A stretch of 35,318 nucleotides of DNA from an uncultured Alphaproteobacteria bacterium (GTDB taxonomy: Bacteria; Pseudomonadota; Alphaproteobacteria; Sphingomonadales; SMXR01). This document shows positions 27,301-35,034 of this stretch, piece by piece. The position numbers and the translations under genes were made by a program. The notes under the pieces were generated by a model that did not search any database, was not told the DNA's origin, and saw only the letters and a list, made by a program, of their open reading frames with translations. The DNA lies in the NCBI GenBank assembly GCA_937126915.1, contig CAKZLM010000107.1:1-35318 (forward strand). Direction: 5' to 3'. How positions within the stretch are numbered: position 1 is the first letter of the stretch; each line of letters begins with the position of its first letter.

Positions 27301-27517
27301 CCATATAATAAAGCTGATCATTGCCCGGAACACCCGCCACCGTGGTCACACGACCACCGCGAAACGGCCCAACAAAGCGCCATTTTTTGGCCTTTAACAA
27401 TTCTGGATCAACCACATCTTTGGCATGGCCCTCAAGCGGTTGAGACACACCAACCAGCGCCAATGACGCCACCAACAGCGCACGAACGGCACCGGCCTTA
27501 ACTTTACCGAAAAACAT
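24371..27517 (-). CDS. Secreted VPS10/sortilin-like Asp-box (BNR) repeat protein 2
   Basis: The 1048-residue precursor has a signal peptide (about 1-33, ending GHAKD). It carries Asp boxes along a propeller of about 700 residues: KTENAGLSW, KSTDAGKTW, KTTDGGKTW, KSTDGGETW, RSDDFGENW, KTSDRGVTW, TRDEGQSW, KTTNYGKSW and SFDDGKNW. The opening KKWRFVGPFRGGRVTTVAG and the segment HSDHHDHWINPENSKNMINA parallel the first protein, so the two are paralogues, though clearly diverged. The C-terminal 250 residues form a beta domain then a long helical region. Ribosome site GGAGGGGGAG lies close before ATG 27517. No catalytic site can be assigned; periplasmic or surface ligand binding is the safest statement. 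Confidence 0.88.
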   Translation of the reverse strand: MFFGKVKAGAVRALLVASLALVGVSQPLEGHAKDVVDPELLKAKKWRFVGPFRGGRVTTVAGVPGNDQLYYMGATGGGIWKTENAGLSWQNISDKYFGVGTIGAVAVAPSDINVLYAGTGEAPIRGVTTSDGDGMYKSTDAGKTWQRIGLETVGQISRIRIHPTNPDVAWVAAQGQIWVENENRGVFKTTDGGKTWTHVLKVAPDVGAAELAIDPTNPRILYAAMWENGRKPWYIKSGGTDGGIFKSTDGGETWNKLTSGLPTLVGKIGVDVVASQPSRVYAVVEAEEGKGGVYRSDDFGENWSLMSTSRLVQSRPWYYNRITADPSDPETVYVSNVTFMKSTDGGKTYDILRTPHSDHHDHWINPENSKNMINANDGGATVTFDGGKSWSSIYNQPTAQFYRVKTDNQMPYRIYAGQQDNTTVAMLNQTFRNGIGAEDFFAVGGGESAHIAFDPDNPRFIYATTINNTLTEFDTVTKRTRPIKPYPEYVFGRAAEDIEHRANWNAPVAANPHDPSIIYYGSHKLMKTSDRGVTWTEISGDLTRNNKEYQGINGGPITNESVGAEYYGTIFYIKPSMHEKDVLWVGSDDGLVHLTRDEGQSWDNVTPRGAPEGMINAIEVSKHDAATAYITITAYKMGDFRPYIYKTTNYGKSWKRIDKGLPQDTFVRVVREDTVRQGLLYAGGEKEMFVSFDDGKNWQSLKLNLPPVPITDLKIRQGDLIAATQGRGFWVMDDLTYLQDIKGDESKADLALFVSGDNSLMRTGGGGSGIRGANPASGVHFSYFLKEDAKGPLTIDIKNAAGEVIRTYESAESDRDRCMIANTPPRLERTYSYPSTKKGMNSWTWDMRKAGTICIPDIRIFAGYGGPTVVPGDYSATISVDGMQQSVSFTVAPDPRIEASQQEYDDLAMRMDQAMGLMNQLLGDLDGLRQSRTMVQQLMDEYDADELHSNGRAAVEKITAWENEITQVLFRAYEDEDSWPSMFDFQVRHLLDALDRAGPPVTAGAVKRWEDLSTQWQGHAASRDAIINGELKAINDWAMANGVMVVRQ

Positions 27518-27653
27518 AAATGCTCCCCCTCCATCAACAAAAACTGGAAAACAGAGTGAGCCTTAACCCCCAAAAGATCAAGCGGAAAAAGACAGTAAGA
27601 GGAAACATATGGATTATATTTTTATGCAAATAACCTATTTGATTATTTTTAAC

Positions 27654-27682
27654 TTGACACCGTCACGGACCTTTGCCATACT
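27654..27682 (+). promoter_or_regulatory. Near-consensus sigma-70 promoter of the candidate sRNA
   Basis: TTGACA (27654-27659) and CATACT (27677-27682, four of six to consensus) are exactly 17 bases apart. AT-rich sequence directly upstream could act as an UP element. Transcription would start near 27688. Confidence 0.65.
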
Positions 27683-27687
27683 TCTCA

Positions 27688-27742
27688 CATGTCTTCTAAA
27701 AGGCATAGATCATAAAGTCGCTCTCTCTGAGCGGCTTTTTTT
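27688..27742 (+). ncRNA. Candidate small RNA of about 55 nt
   Basis: Directly after the promoter come a hairpin, ATGTCTT with AAGGCAT around CTAA (27689-27706, one G-U pair), and a terminator hairpin, AAAGTCGCTC with GAGCGGCTTT (27714-27723 with 27729-27738, one G-U pair), then T7 (27736-27742). Promoter, two stems and terminator fit tightly together with no room for a protein. It could instead be a leader with an attenuator for the gene at 27855, which is 112 bases beyond the terminator. No known RNA family is recognised. Confidence 0.55.
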
Positions 27743-27854
27743 ATGAGAAAAATCAACCCGATAACCCAATCAACCCAACACGCACCCTTTTGGCCATCAC
27801 GCCAACGGTGTCTTTAACTGTGCCCTAATCACATGGGCAGAAAGAGAAAATAAT

Positions 27855-28772
27855 ATGTCTCAGCTTAAAGTGAATAAACCTGTTGGTAAAAACTGTTATC
27901 CAGATCCGACAGATGTCATGATTGTACAAACGTGCCTTCAAAATATTAAAGCCAAAACAAAGTTTGGTATGAAGCCAATTTGGCAAGGCAAGATTGATGG
28001 CAAAAACAGCAAAGAACTGGCCTGTGCCATAGAAAACTTCCAAACCATAGAAGGATTGAAAGTAACAGGAAAGGTTGAAGCATTTAGCGGTCAAACCTTT
28101 TCAAAACTCAAACAAAGAACACCTACATCCGTATTAAATAAATTGGTTAGCGACCCTTACATGGGCGATTTACCTAATGAACACGTCTTTTACAAAAAAC
28201 AGAAAAAGCTAAAATCTTTAATCCAGTCTATCAGTTCCCTTCCTCATCATTCAGTTGGGCAATATCTTGTAGACTTCTGGAAAACTCTTAAAGAACTTGG
28301 AGACCCAATAGCAGATACCGCATTAGACATTCATTACAGACGTCATTGGGGTATACAAGCCATTAACCGATTATATCATTATTTAGGTGATAGATATTTT
28401 GAGAAATTCCCTCCTCACCCAAAAGAATTAGAAACAATTCGCCTAGATGCAAATACATATATCAAGTTACCAAACGAAATATGGCGAAGGAAACAAAATG
28501 AATGGATTGAAGAACAGGTCAGACATATTCAGATTGCAGTAGCGGTAGAACACTGGAACGAAGCTGCTAAAGATTTGAAAAACATTAAAGGTAAATTAAA
28601 CCCTGACCAGATAACAACGTATCACCATGATGTTTTTGACAGATTTGGTCTTCCTCCTGAGGCTTTCGGGGGAACGCCTTTCAATTCAGACACCAATGAT
28701 TGGTTTAACAAATTTTTGGCGACCAAGGTTTGGTGTAAGGAGTGTGATATTGTTGAAAAGATTGATGAATAA
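27855..28772 (+). CDS. Protein with N-terminal peptidoglycan-binding-like domain, rest unknown
   Basis: The 305-residue protein has an N-terminal segment (about 7-90) that follows the PG_binding_1 pattern: KPVGKNCYPDPTDVMIVQTCL, then a GKIDGKNSKELACAIENFQ helix pair and EGLKVTGKVEAFSGQTFSKL. This version, starting at the very N terminus with no signal peptide, is the one found on secretion-system cargo proteins and phage-type cell-wall enzymes. Residues 95-305 are alpha-helical, rich in His, Trp and aromatics (ALDIHYRRHWGIQAINRLYHYLG), and match no family I know; no cell-wall hydrolase active site is evident. The ribosome site is weak. A terminator-like hairpin follows at 28794. A secreted effector is one guess; a cytoplasmic role cannot be excluded. 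Confidence 0.65.
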   Translation: MSQLKVNKPVGKNCYPDPTDVMIVQTCLQNIKAKTKFGMKPIWQGKIDGKNSKELACAIENFQTIEGLKVTGKVEAFSGQTFSKLKQRTPTSVLNKLVSDPYMGDLPNEHVFYKKQKKLKSLIQSISSLPHHSVGQYLVDFWKTLKELGDPIADTALDIHYRRHWGIQAINRLYHYLGDRYFEKFPPHPKELETIRLDANTYIKLPNEIWRRKQNEWIEEQVRHIQIAVAVEHWNEAAKDLKNIKGKLNPDQITTYHHDVFDRFGLPPEAFGGTPFNSDTNDWFNKFLATKVWCKECDIVEKIDE

Positions 28773-28793
28773 ATAGGTTTTCTAACCAATGCA

Positions 28794-28834
28794 TTTCAGG
28801 GTAGCATAAAACCTACCCTGAAACACACTTTTTT
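28794..28834 (+). terminator. Terminator after the PG-binding-like gene
   Basis: Perfect 11-bp stem TTTCAGGGTAG / CTACCCTGAAA (28794-28804 with 28813-28823), 8-nt loop. The T6 run begins five bases after the stem (28829-28834), so strength may be moderate. It lies 21 bases past the stop. Confidence 0.7.
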
Positions 28835-28921
28835 AGAACATCATAGTGAGTTATTTCCCTTTACTTTAGAAATCACAATTCCTAGTATGACTATTCATGT
28901 TCAACAAATTGAATACTATAA

Positions 28922-30028
28922 ATGAAATATGTGAATAAGCACTTGATTCCTATAATTACGTGGATCGTTTCTACATTGGTAGGAACAGGCTTTCTTTACC
29001 TTCAGTTCCTTAATATCGAAGAAATCCCTTATGTCTCCTTTGCACCATTATCTTCCGTGTCAGTTTTTATCACATGGATCATTTTACTGCCTTACTTACT
29101 AAGATCCGTAACTATAGAAAATGAAGAGGAAAAAGGGTCTTTTTCCATTCAAATGGTCGGAACTCATTTATTTCTGGATTTCATGATTTGGGGCATTGCC
29201 CTGCCTATAATCGGCGTCGTTTATTTCATGAACTTATCCTCATGGATTGGTTACATATTTTTATATATCTATACTTATAAGTTCTTAACAAACGGTCATA
29301 ATGAAAATGTTTGGGGCCTTATCAGGCCAGTTTTATTTAGTGTATCTGTGATTAGCGGCGCCGTTATTTACCTGCATCAGGGCGTTAAATGGCATTCAGT
29401 TCTTAATTATTGTTCCCCTATTACTAAAACACATGGCATGTGGAGCCAGTTTCAGGCCTATCCTGAGGATATCATATATACCCTTTTTCACGAAAAACCG
29501 ATTGGGGAACAAATTAATCAATTTCAGACTTATAAAATTGACCAAGAATACCTTCAAAAGCACAGGCCTGATTTAGCTGTAATAGCAACATATTTTAGAT
29601 TAAATGAACTTAATGATGGTGCACTTTATGGTTCGGCATCGCAAATATTGAAGGGTGTCATGGAACATGAAAATATAGCATTTTCAGAACTAACAACACA
29701 TATTCTTATCGCAAACCCTGATAATGAAAGCCAAAAATTATATGGCAAACTTGAGGGTGATCAGTATTCAATTTATTCTGCCAATATAAAGGGAGCACCA
29801 CATCCTAATTCGGTTAGATATTTAGGTTTTTGTTATAGCCTACCTGACTATCACCCAGATTTTGACGCTAATTTAAATGCTGGTTATGAAATTCAAAAGT
29901 TATGTTCCCTTGCATATGATCTCGGGCCAATTAAAATTTCCTACCACATCAAAATAGATGATTTATTCTCCTATAAAGAGGTTGAGGCCTTTTTAACAGA
30001 AACATTAATTTGCGATGTGAATATGTAA
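28922..30028 (+). CDS. Five-helix membrane protein of unknown function
   Basis: No family is recognised. The 368-residue protein has five predicted transmembrane segments in its N-terminal 150 residues (about 9-29, 41-60, 83-103, 105-122 and 134-151), followed by a soluble domain of about 215 residues with repeated short strands (ILIANPDNESQKLYGKLEGD, SVRYLGFCYSLPDYHPDF). There is no signal peptide other than the first helix. The start ATG 28922 lacks a recognisable ribosome site, so expression may be weak or the start uncertain. It is AT-rich. It lies 149 bases after the PG-binding-like gene, in the same direction but past a terminator; a toxin/immunity-like pairing is possible but unsupported by known families. 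Confidence 0.65.
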   Translation: MKYVNKHLIPIITWIVSTLVGTGFLYLQFLNIEEIPYVSFAPLSSVSVFITWIILLPYLLRSVTIENEEEKGSFSIQMVGTHLFLDFMIWGIALPIIGVVYFMNLSSWIGYIFLYIYTYKFLTNGHNENVWGLIRPVLFSVSVISGAVIYLHQGVKWHSVLNYCSPITKTHGMWSQFQAYPEDIIYTLFHEKPIGEQINQFQTYKIDQEYLQKHRPDLAVIATYFRLNELNDGALYGSASQILKGVMEHENIAFSELTTHILIANPDNESQKLYGKLEGDQYSIYSANIKGAPHPNSVRYLGFCYSLPDYHPDFDANLNAGYEIQKLCSLAYDLGPIKISYHIKIDDLFSYKEVEAFLTETLICDVNM

Positions 30029-30106
30029 ATTGAAATGTTGCTAGATTTGAAGCACCGTCGGCCCCGTAAAACGTCTCTATTGGTTATAAGTCTCAAAAGC
30101 CCAAAC

Positions 30107-30144
30107 AAAAAAAACACCGACAAAAAAGTCTGTCGGTGCCTTTA
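30107..30144 (-). terminator. Terminator of the acylase gene (GGCACCGACA family)
   Basis: On the minus strand, CACCGACA (30138-30131) pairs with TGTCGGTG (30122-30115), loop 8 nt, followed by T8 (30114-30107). AAAGGC precedes the stem, as in the 21704 and 22786 hairpins. Confidence 0.87.
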
Positions 30145-30171
30145 TGATGGTTGATATTAAGCTTATTGCTT

Positions 30172-32370
30172 TTATTGACCGCGCTTGCCGGGGCTGTAGG
30201 TTTCCTCAGCGTTGGCTTTATAGTCTTCTTCATAGAAATAGACATCGCGCAAATTGCCCGAGGCATAAACCGCCGCTTGGTCATAATAATGCGGTGACGA
30301 TGGATCGTTACTAAGGCCCCCAGCGGTAACCGCCTTGGCTTTTAGTTTCTCGCCAAACTCAACCACAGCGACAAAGCTGTTACCGCGCGTGCCATAGATA
30401 CGCTTGGTTTCACCTTGACCATAGCTTTGACCATAAGCCGCCAATGATCCCCAACGACCAGAAGCAAAACCAACAGGCAGGCTTGGGGCATTATCATCAA
30501 ACTTTTGACGAATATCAGGGCTAATGCGTTGGAAGCGGTTTATCTCGCCCCACGGCGTTTGCCACGTGCCAAAGTCTTCAGTTAATTTGGCAACAGCTGC
30601 CTCTAACGAAGCAAGGCGTTCATCAGCAGATGCACCGCTTTCCATATAGTCATAAAGACCCATGCCTGCCGCGCGGGCCTTACTGCGCGACGCCATCATT
30701 AAATCAGTGCCCCAATAAATAGCAACCGAGGTTGGCACACTATCCACCCCGCTGCGGTTATCCCATGCTTTAAGGGCCGCTATTGGTTCTGCCAATTGGG
30801 CCTTACGGGCATCATCATCACCAAGGGCATCATAAGCCGCAAACAGTGGTGGCAATAGCACATCAAAGCCTGTTAGATGGCTGTCATAAGCCGCCGCAAT
30901 AAGGCTATCAATGTCAAAGTCCGTTTTATCCTTTAACACTTCAATGGCGTGGATACCGCGATAATTTTCGGTAGTGCCAGAGAAGTAAGCTGGGTAATCT
31001 TCCTTTTTAGGGCTGTATTCACCAGCGGCACTATAAGGCCAGTTGTTGGTATTTTGGATCCAGCCATTAGCAGGGTCTTTGATGTGAATATGCTCTTCCA
31101 ACGGATGCAGGCCTTGCCAATCAGTGGCAGGGTTGCTGCCATCAACGGGCTGGGTAAAATCAAACGAGGTGTCACGACGCGGCACAAAGTTACCATGGAA
31201 ATAAGCAATGGTGCCATCGGCATCAGCATAAACCGTGTTGTTGGATGAATTGGTCAAACCCTTCATCGCTTCATAAAACTCGTTATAATTTTGTGCCTTG
31301 GTGCGTCCATAGGATTGGATTAGCGCCTTAATAGGCTCTTCCATCAAACGAACAGAAATCCACTTACCATCTTCAGACCGCACCACCGGACCACGATGGG
31401 TGAAATAGGCGGTGACCTGCTTTTGCTTCATGCTGCCATCGTCGGCTTTATAGGGCAGGTCAATGACTCGGGTTTCCATTTTGCGCTGCTCATCACCATA
31501 TTGATAATACATGCCATCGTCTTTTTCGATGATGGTTTCAGCATATTCATCAATCACATCAACATAGGTTGAAGTATGCATCCAGCCTAAACGCTCGTTA
31601 AAGCCTTGATAGACGAAGAACTGCCCCCACGTTGAGGCACCATAAGCGTTCAAGCCCTCATCAGACATGATGTGGGCTTCATGACGGAAATAAAAGCTGG
31701 TGTGTGGGTTCACCAACAACATGGCATTTCCATTTTTGGTGCGCTCAGGCGCGATGGCAAAACCGTTTGACCCACCCGGTTCTTGGGTCATTGGGTCGGC
31801 CTCATAAGGCACATTGGCCATGTCATCGCCATAAAACTCTGCCAAGCGGGCCATGCTAACACCGCGCTCAATATCACCACCGATGCTGCCCTCACTAAAG
31901 GTCAGCGCCATCCATGGTTCAAAGTGGGTAATCACTTTCGGCTTAACCTCAGGATGGGTGTGCAGGTAATAGTTCAAACCATCGGCAAAGGCCACCATCA
32001 GTTTTTGCAGCCATTCTGGGCTTTCGTCATATTTCTTTTTCATCTCGGATGGCTGGATGAAAAGCTTCATACGCAAATCGCGGTAAATTTCATCTTCACC
32101 AAGATCTTCTGCCAATCGGCCCATAGCGTTGATATAATTACGCTCGATACGGTTAAAGTCGTCTTCCGCTTGGGCATATAACATGCCAAACACGGCGTCG
32201 GCATCAGTTTTACCCTTAATGTGTGGCACACCCCATTTATCGCGGGTGATGGTCACACGGGCCGCCGTTGCTTCCCAACGGGCAAGGTCACTGGATGCTT
32301 GATTAGCAGGCTGTTCAGCAGGTGAACAAGCCACAACAAACAACAGAAACCCTAAGAATAAATGTTTCAT
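30172..32370 (-). CDS. Penicillin acylase family (S45) Ntn-hydrolase lipoprotein
   Basis: The 732-residue precursor starts with a lipoprotein signal (MKHLFLGFLLFVVACS, lipidated Cys15). It belongs to the penicillin/AHL acylase S45 family, which self-cleaves to expose a catalytic Ser. The expected Ser201 lies in EPGGSNGFAIAPERT, which would begin the beta chain; further family marks are THRGPVV, GLTNSSNNTVYADADG and the Asn-rich WIQNTNNWPY that carries the oxyanion Asn. Possible substrates include amides, N-acyl-homoserine lactones or penicillins; sequence cannot decide. GGGGGAAAG precedes ATG 32370. It diverges from the beta-lactamase-like gene, with a 127-base shared control region. Both products are lipoproteins. 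Confidence 0.92.
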   Translation of the reverse strand: MKHLFLGFLLFVVACSPAEQPANQASSDLARWEATAARVTITRDKWGVPHIKGKTDADAVFGMLYAQAEDDFNRIERNYINAMGRLAEDLGEDEIYRDLRMKLFIQPSEMKKKYDESPEWLQKLMVAFADGLNYYLHTHPEVKPKVITHFEPWMALTFSEGSIGGDIERGVSMARLAEFYGDDMANVPYEADPMTQEPGGSNGFAIAPERTKNGNAMLLVNPHTSFYFRHEAHIMSDEGLNAYGASTWGQFFVYQGFNERLGWMHTSTYVDVIDEYAETIIEKDDGMYYQYGDEQRKMETRVIDLPYKADDGSMKQKQVTAYFTHRGPVVRSEDGKWISVRLMEEPIKALIQSYGRTKAQNYNEFYEAMKGLTNSSNNTVYADADGTIAYFHGNFVPRRDTSFDFTQPVDGSNPATDWQGLHPLEEHIHIKDPANGWIQNTNNWPYSAAGEYSPKKEDYPAYFSGTTENYRGIHAIEVLKDKTDFDIDSLIAAAYDSHLTGFDVLLPPLFAAYDALGDDDARKAQLAEPIAALKAWDNRSGVDSVPTSVAIYWGTDLMMASRSKARAAGMGLYDYMESGASADERLASLEAAVAKLTEDFGTWQTPWGEINRFQRISPDIRQKFDDNAPSLPVGFASGRWGSLAAYGQSYGQGETKRIYGTRGNSFVAVVEFGEKLKAKAVTAGGLSNDPSSPHYYDQAAVYASGNLRDVYFYEEDYKANAEETYSPGKRGQ

Positions 32371-32497
32371 TGCTTTCCCCCTATAAAATTTCTTTAGCCA
32401 GAAACTACTCGTTTGACCCCCTTCTGTAAAGGCTGGATTTATTCTTTCATCATGCTAAGCTTATCTTAATTGGGGATACTATGAGAGGGGAATTTCA
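32371..32497. promoter_or_regulatory. Shared divergent control region of acylase and hydrolase genes
   Basis: The 127 bases between two divergent lipoprotein genes must hold both promoters. TTGACC (32413-32418) could be a plus-strand -35, but the hexamer 17 bases on (GATTTA, 32436-32441) is poor; on the minus strand a TTTACA/TAGTTT pair is also visible. Neither is convincing. Confidence 0.25.
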
Positions 32498-33970
32498 ATG
32501 TCAAAATGGGCACGATCAACGCTATTGATTACTGGTTTTTCATTTATTGCAGCGTGTGGTGAAGGCACCGCACCAGCTAATAATGATCAAGCATCTGGCC
32601 CCGAAAGCATGGCCGTTGATGCCATTTTTGCTGATTTTGATAAACCCACCTCACCGGGCTGTGCGGTGGCGGTTGATCATAATTTCCAGATTGTCCACAA
32701 AGCGGGTTATGGCATGGCCGACTTTGAACAAGGCGTTGAGATCAGCCCGCAATCGGTGTTTTATGCCGCCAGCGTTTCCAAGCAAGTGGTCGCCATGGCC
32801 GCCGTGTTGTTGGCCCGTGAAGGTAAAATTGATTTGGATGAAGACATCCATACCTATATCCCTGAATTTCAAGAGTATGGTCAGCGCCTAACGGTAAGGC
32901 AAATTCTTCAACATCTAAGCGGTATTCGTGATTATTTTAATCTCTTTATGTTGGCGGGGCGCTTGGATGGCATGGTCATCACCGAAGATAAAATTATGGA
33001 TATTTTATCGAAACAAAAAGCCCTTAACTTTACCCCTGGTGATAAATGGGCTTATTCCAACAGCGCCTATTTCCTGATCAGTCAAATTGTTAAGCGCGTT
33101 GATGGCAGAAACCTTAATGATTATGCCCAAGATAATATTTTCACACCGCTGGGTATGACCAGTTCACGTTTTCAACATAACCACCGCCGCCCCATCAAAA
33201 ACAAGGCCCACGGTCATGTTAACAATGATGGCGAATGGCTTATTGCCAACAGCACCCTTGATGTGGTTGGCAGTGGTGGCATGTATACCACCGTCGAAGA
33301 CCTGATTAAATGGGACCGTAATTTCTATAATAATGTCCTTGGCACAGGCCAAGATATGATTGATGAAATGGAAACCACAGGCGTTTTAAATAATGGCGAA
33401 GATACCAACTATGGCTTGGCGTTAAGTTTGGAACCTTATAAGGGCCTGAACCGTGTTTCCCATGGCGGGTCGCTTAGTGGTTACAAGGCATTTTTACAGC
33501 GCTTTCCTGATCAACAATTCAGCGTGGCCCTTCTATGCAACATTGGTGGCCTTAACCCTCAAGAAATTGCCAATAAAGTCACAGACATTTATTTAAGCGA
33601 TCTTTACACTGAAGATACAGTGTCCGCCTCAGTGGGGGCAGGCAGTGTTGAAGGTGACAAAACCTATGACCCACGCCAAGGCTTTGATGCCAGTACACTT
33701 GACCTATCAGCTTATGTTGGTGCTTATCATAATGAAGACGAAGTTAACAACACAGTCCAAATCAGCCTGAACGATGATGGCGATGGCCTTATATTGTCGG
33801 TGTTTAGCCGTGGCCAATTTGTGCCGCAATCAGCGATGAAATTTCAATTATCCAGTACCGAAACGCCATTCAGCCTTGATTTTGATCTGGATGAAAATGG
33901 TAAACCCATCAGCCTAACCTATAATGGCAGCCGTGTTATGGGCATCACTTTTGATCGGGTTGGTGAGTAG
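32498..33970 (+). CDS. Serine hydrolase, class C beta-lactamase family lipoprotein
   Basis: The 490-residue precursor has a lipoprotein signal ending IAAC (Cys20). The beta-lactamase/penicillin-binding-like domain (about 35-380) shows S92-x-x-K95 (SVSK), Y186-S-N188 (AYSNSAYF) and the HGGS motif (322-325) that replaces KTG in class C-type esterases and peptidases. A C-terminal beta domain (about 400-490) resembles DUF3471-type modules. Such proteins are usually D-amino-peptidases or esterases rather than antibiotic-hydrolysing enzymes. GAGAGGGG lies upstream of ATG 32498. The gene ends 8 bases from the convergent CvfB-like gene with no terminator between. Confidence 0.92.
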   Translation: MSKWARSTLLITGFSFIAACGEGTAPANNDQASGPESMAVDAIFADFDKPTSPGCAVAVDHNFQIVHKAGYGMADFEQGVEISPQSVFYAASVSKQVVAMAAVLLAREGKIDLDEDIHTYIPEFQEYGQRLTVRQILQHLSGIRDYFNLFMLAGRLDGMVITEDKIMDILSKQKALNFTPGDKWAYSNSAYFLISQIVKRVDGRNLNDYAQDNIFTPLGMTSSRFQHNHRRPIKNKAHGHVNNDGEWLIANSTLDVVGSGGMYTTVEDLIKWDRNFYNNVLGTGQDMIDEMETTGVLNNGEDTNYGLALSLEPYKGLNRVSHGGSLSGYKAFLQRFPDQQFSVALLCNIGGLNPQEIANKVTDIYLSDLYTEDTVSASVGAGSVEGDKTYDPRQGFDASTLDLSAYVGAYHNEDEVNNTVQISLNDDGDGLILSVFSRGQFVPQSAMKFQLSSTETPFSLDFDLDENGKPISLTYNGSRVMGITFDRVGE

Positions 33971-33978
33971 ACATTGGC

Positions 33979-34812
33979 TTAATTAAGGGTCACTTTTTTA
34001 GGCTCAATGGTGATCAGCTTTTGTTTATAAAGCTTGCCTAAAGCCTTTTTAAAGTTACCTTTGCTGACCCCAAAGGTGTTAAAAATGGCTTCGGGCGCAC
34101 TTTTGTCGGTCAGGGTCATCATGCCATCATGGCCTTTTAAGTGGTTTAAGATTTGCTGCTCTAAATCATTGCGCATTTCTTGGCCACCGGGCTGTAGTGA
34201 TAAGTTTAATTTGCCATCACCACGAATTTCACGAATATAGCCCACCATGCGCTGCCCCGCACGAATGGGTGATAAAATTTCATTATGATGGATAAGGCCC
34301 ATCGCCTCGCCATTGACCACAGCTTTAAAACCCAAGTCCGATTTTCCAGTGATCAACAAATCAACCGCTTGGTTTTCTTCAAACATATCTGGTTCAACCC
34401 GTTCAGGCAGATAGCGCTGAAAACGGCTGGTGGCGGCAATACGACCTGATTTATCGACATAGCAATAAACCACATACATGCGGTTCACTTCCATCGGCAC
34501 ACGTTGTTCGCTATGTGGCACAAACAAATCGCGGGTCAGGCCCCAATCTAGAAAGGCGCCAATGCGATTGCTTTCCACCACCCTAAGAAACGCACATTCA
34601 CCCACTTGAATGCGCGGTGTTTCGGTGGTGGCAATGGGAATATCTTCACTGTCTAAATAAACAAATACATCGATATATTCATCAATCATCCATTCATCCG
34701 GCTGATAACGACGAGGCAAAAGAATCTCACCATCATCGCCCCCGTCAAGATAGAGGCCAAAATCAACCTGTTTAACGATTCTTAAATTGTTGATTTTACC
34801 AATGTCAGCCAT
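33979..34812 (-). CDS. cvfB: CvfB-like S1-domain RNA-binding protein
   Basis: The 277-residue protein has the CvfB/YitL layout: an N-terminal S1-like OB fold (about 4-65, LRIVKQVDFGLYLDGGDDGEILLP), a second S1 domain (about 70-130, AFLRVVESNRIGAFLDWGL), a third (about 145-210, LLITGKSDLGFKAVVNGEAMGLIH) and a C-terminal winged helix (about 220-277, FGVSKGNFKKALGKLYK). Proteins of this family bind RNA and affect expression of many genes; the precise target here is unknown. The length is normal and all domains appear complete. It converges with the beta-lactamase-like gene and diverges from the oxidoreductase gene at 35035. Confidence 0.92.
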   Translation of the reverse strand: MADIGKINNLRIVKQVDFGLYLDGGDDGEILLPRRYQPDEWMIDEYIDVFVYLDSEDIPIATTETPRIQVGECAFLRVVESNRIGAFLDWGLTRDLFVPHSEQRVPMEVNRMYVVYCYVDKSGRIAATSRFQRYLPERVEPDMFEENQAVDLLITGKSDLGFKAVVNGEAMGLIHHNEILSPIRAGQRMVGYIREIRGDGKLNLSLQPGGQEMRNDLEQQILNHLKGHDGMMTLTDKSAPEAIFNTFGVSKGNFKKALGKLYKQKLITIEPKKVTLN

Positions 34813-35034
34813 GTAACGTTATCCTTAAAGATGATTTCATGTCTCTCTATATAGCAGAAACGGTTATGATCCAAGCACTTCATCATATTATCAAAATCTC
34901 GTTTCAAATAGTCTGCTTTGAGGCACAAAAGAGTCGTTGTATTTACCCATCATTTGGGGCACGATTGATGGTTAGTGCGTATCATTTGGTTAAGATGAGG
35001 TTTCTTAAAGAGACATGATATCGGGGACAAGACA

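Larger units (their letters stand above)
27518..27854. other. Gene-free stretch with promoter and candidate sRNA
   Basis: No protein gene is seen between the second Asp-box gene (minus) and the next plus-strand gene. The stretch holds an AT-rich tract (about 27601-27653), a near-consensus plus-strand promoter (27654-27682) and the hairpin-rich candidate RNA at 27688-27742. From 27743 to 27854 I see nothing but an AGAGAAAA-type weak ribosome site for the gene at 27855. Confidence 0.7.

Noticed and set aside
27855-30028. A two-gene operon of the PG-binding-like and membrane genes
   Set aside because: A perfect 11-bp hairpin and T run lie between them (28794-28834), so single transcription is doubtful; kept only as a hypothesis.
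34949-34989. Direct repeat ATCATTTGG (34949-34957 and 34981-34989) before the oxidoreductase gene
   Set aside because: Only two short copies 32 bases apart in AT-rich sequence; not distinguishable from chance.
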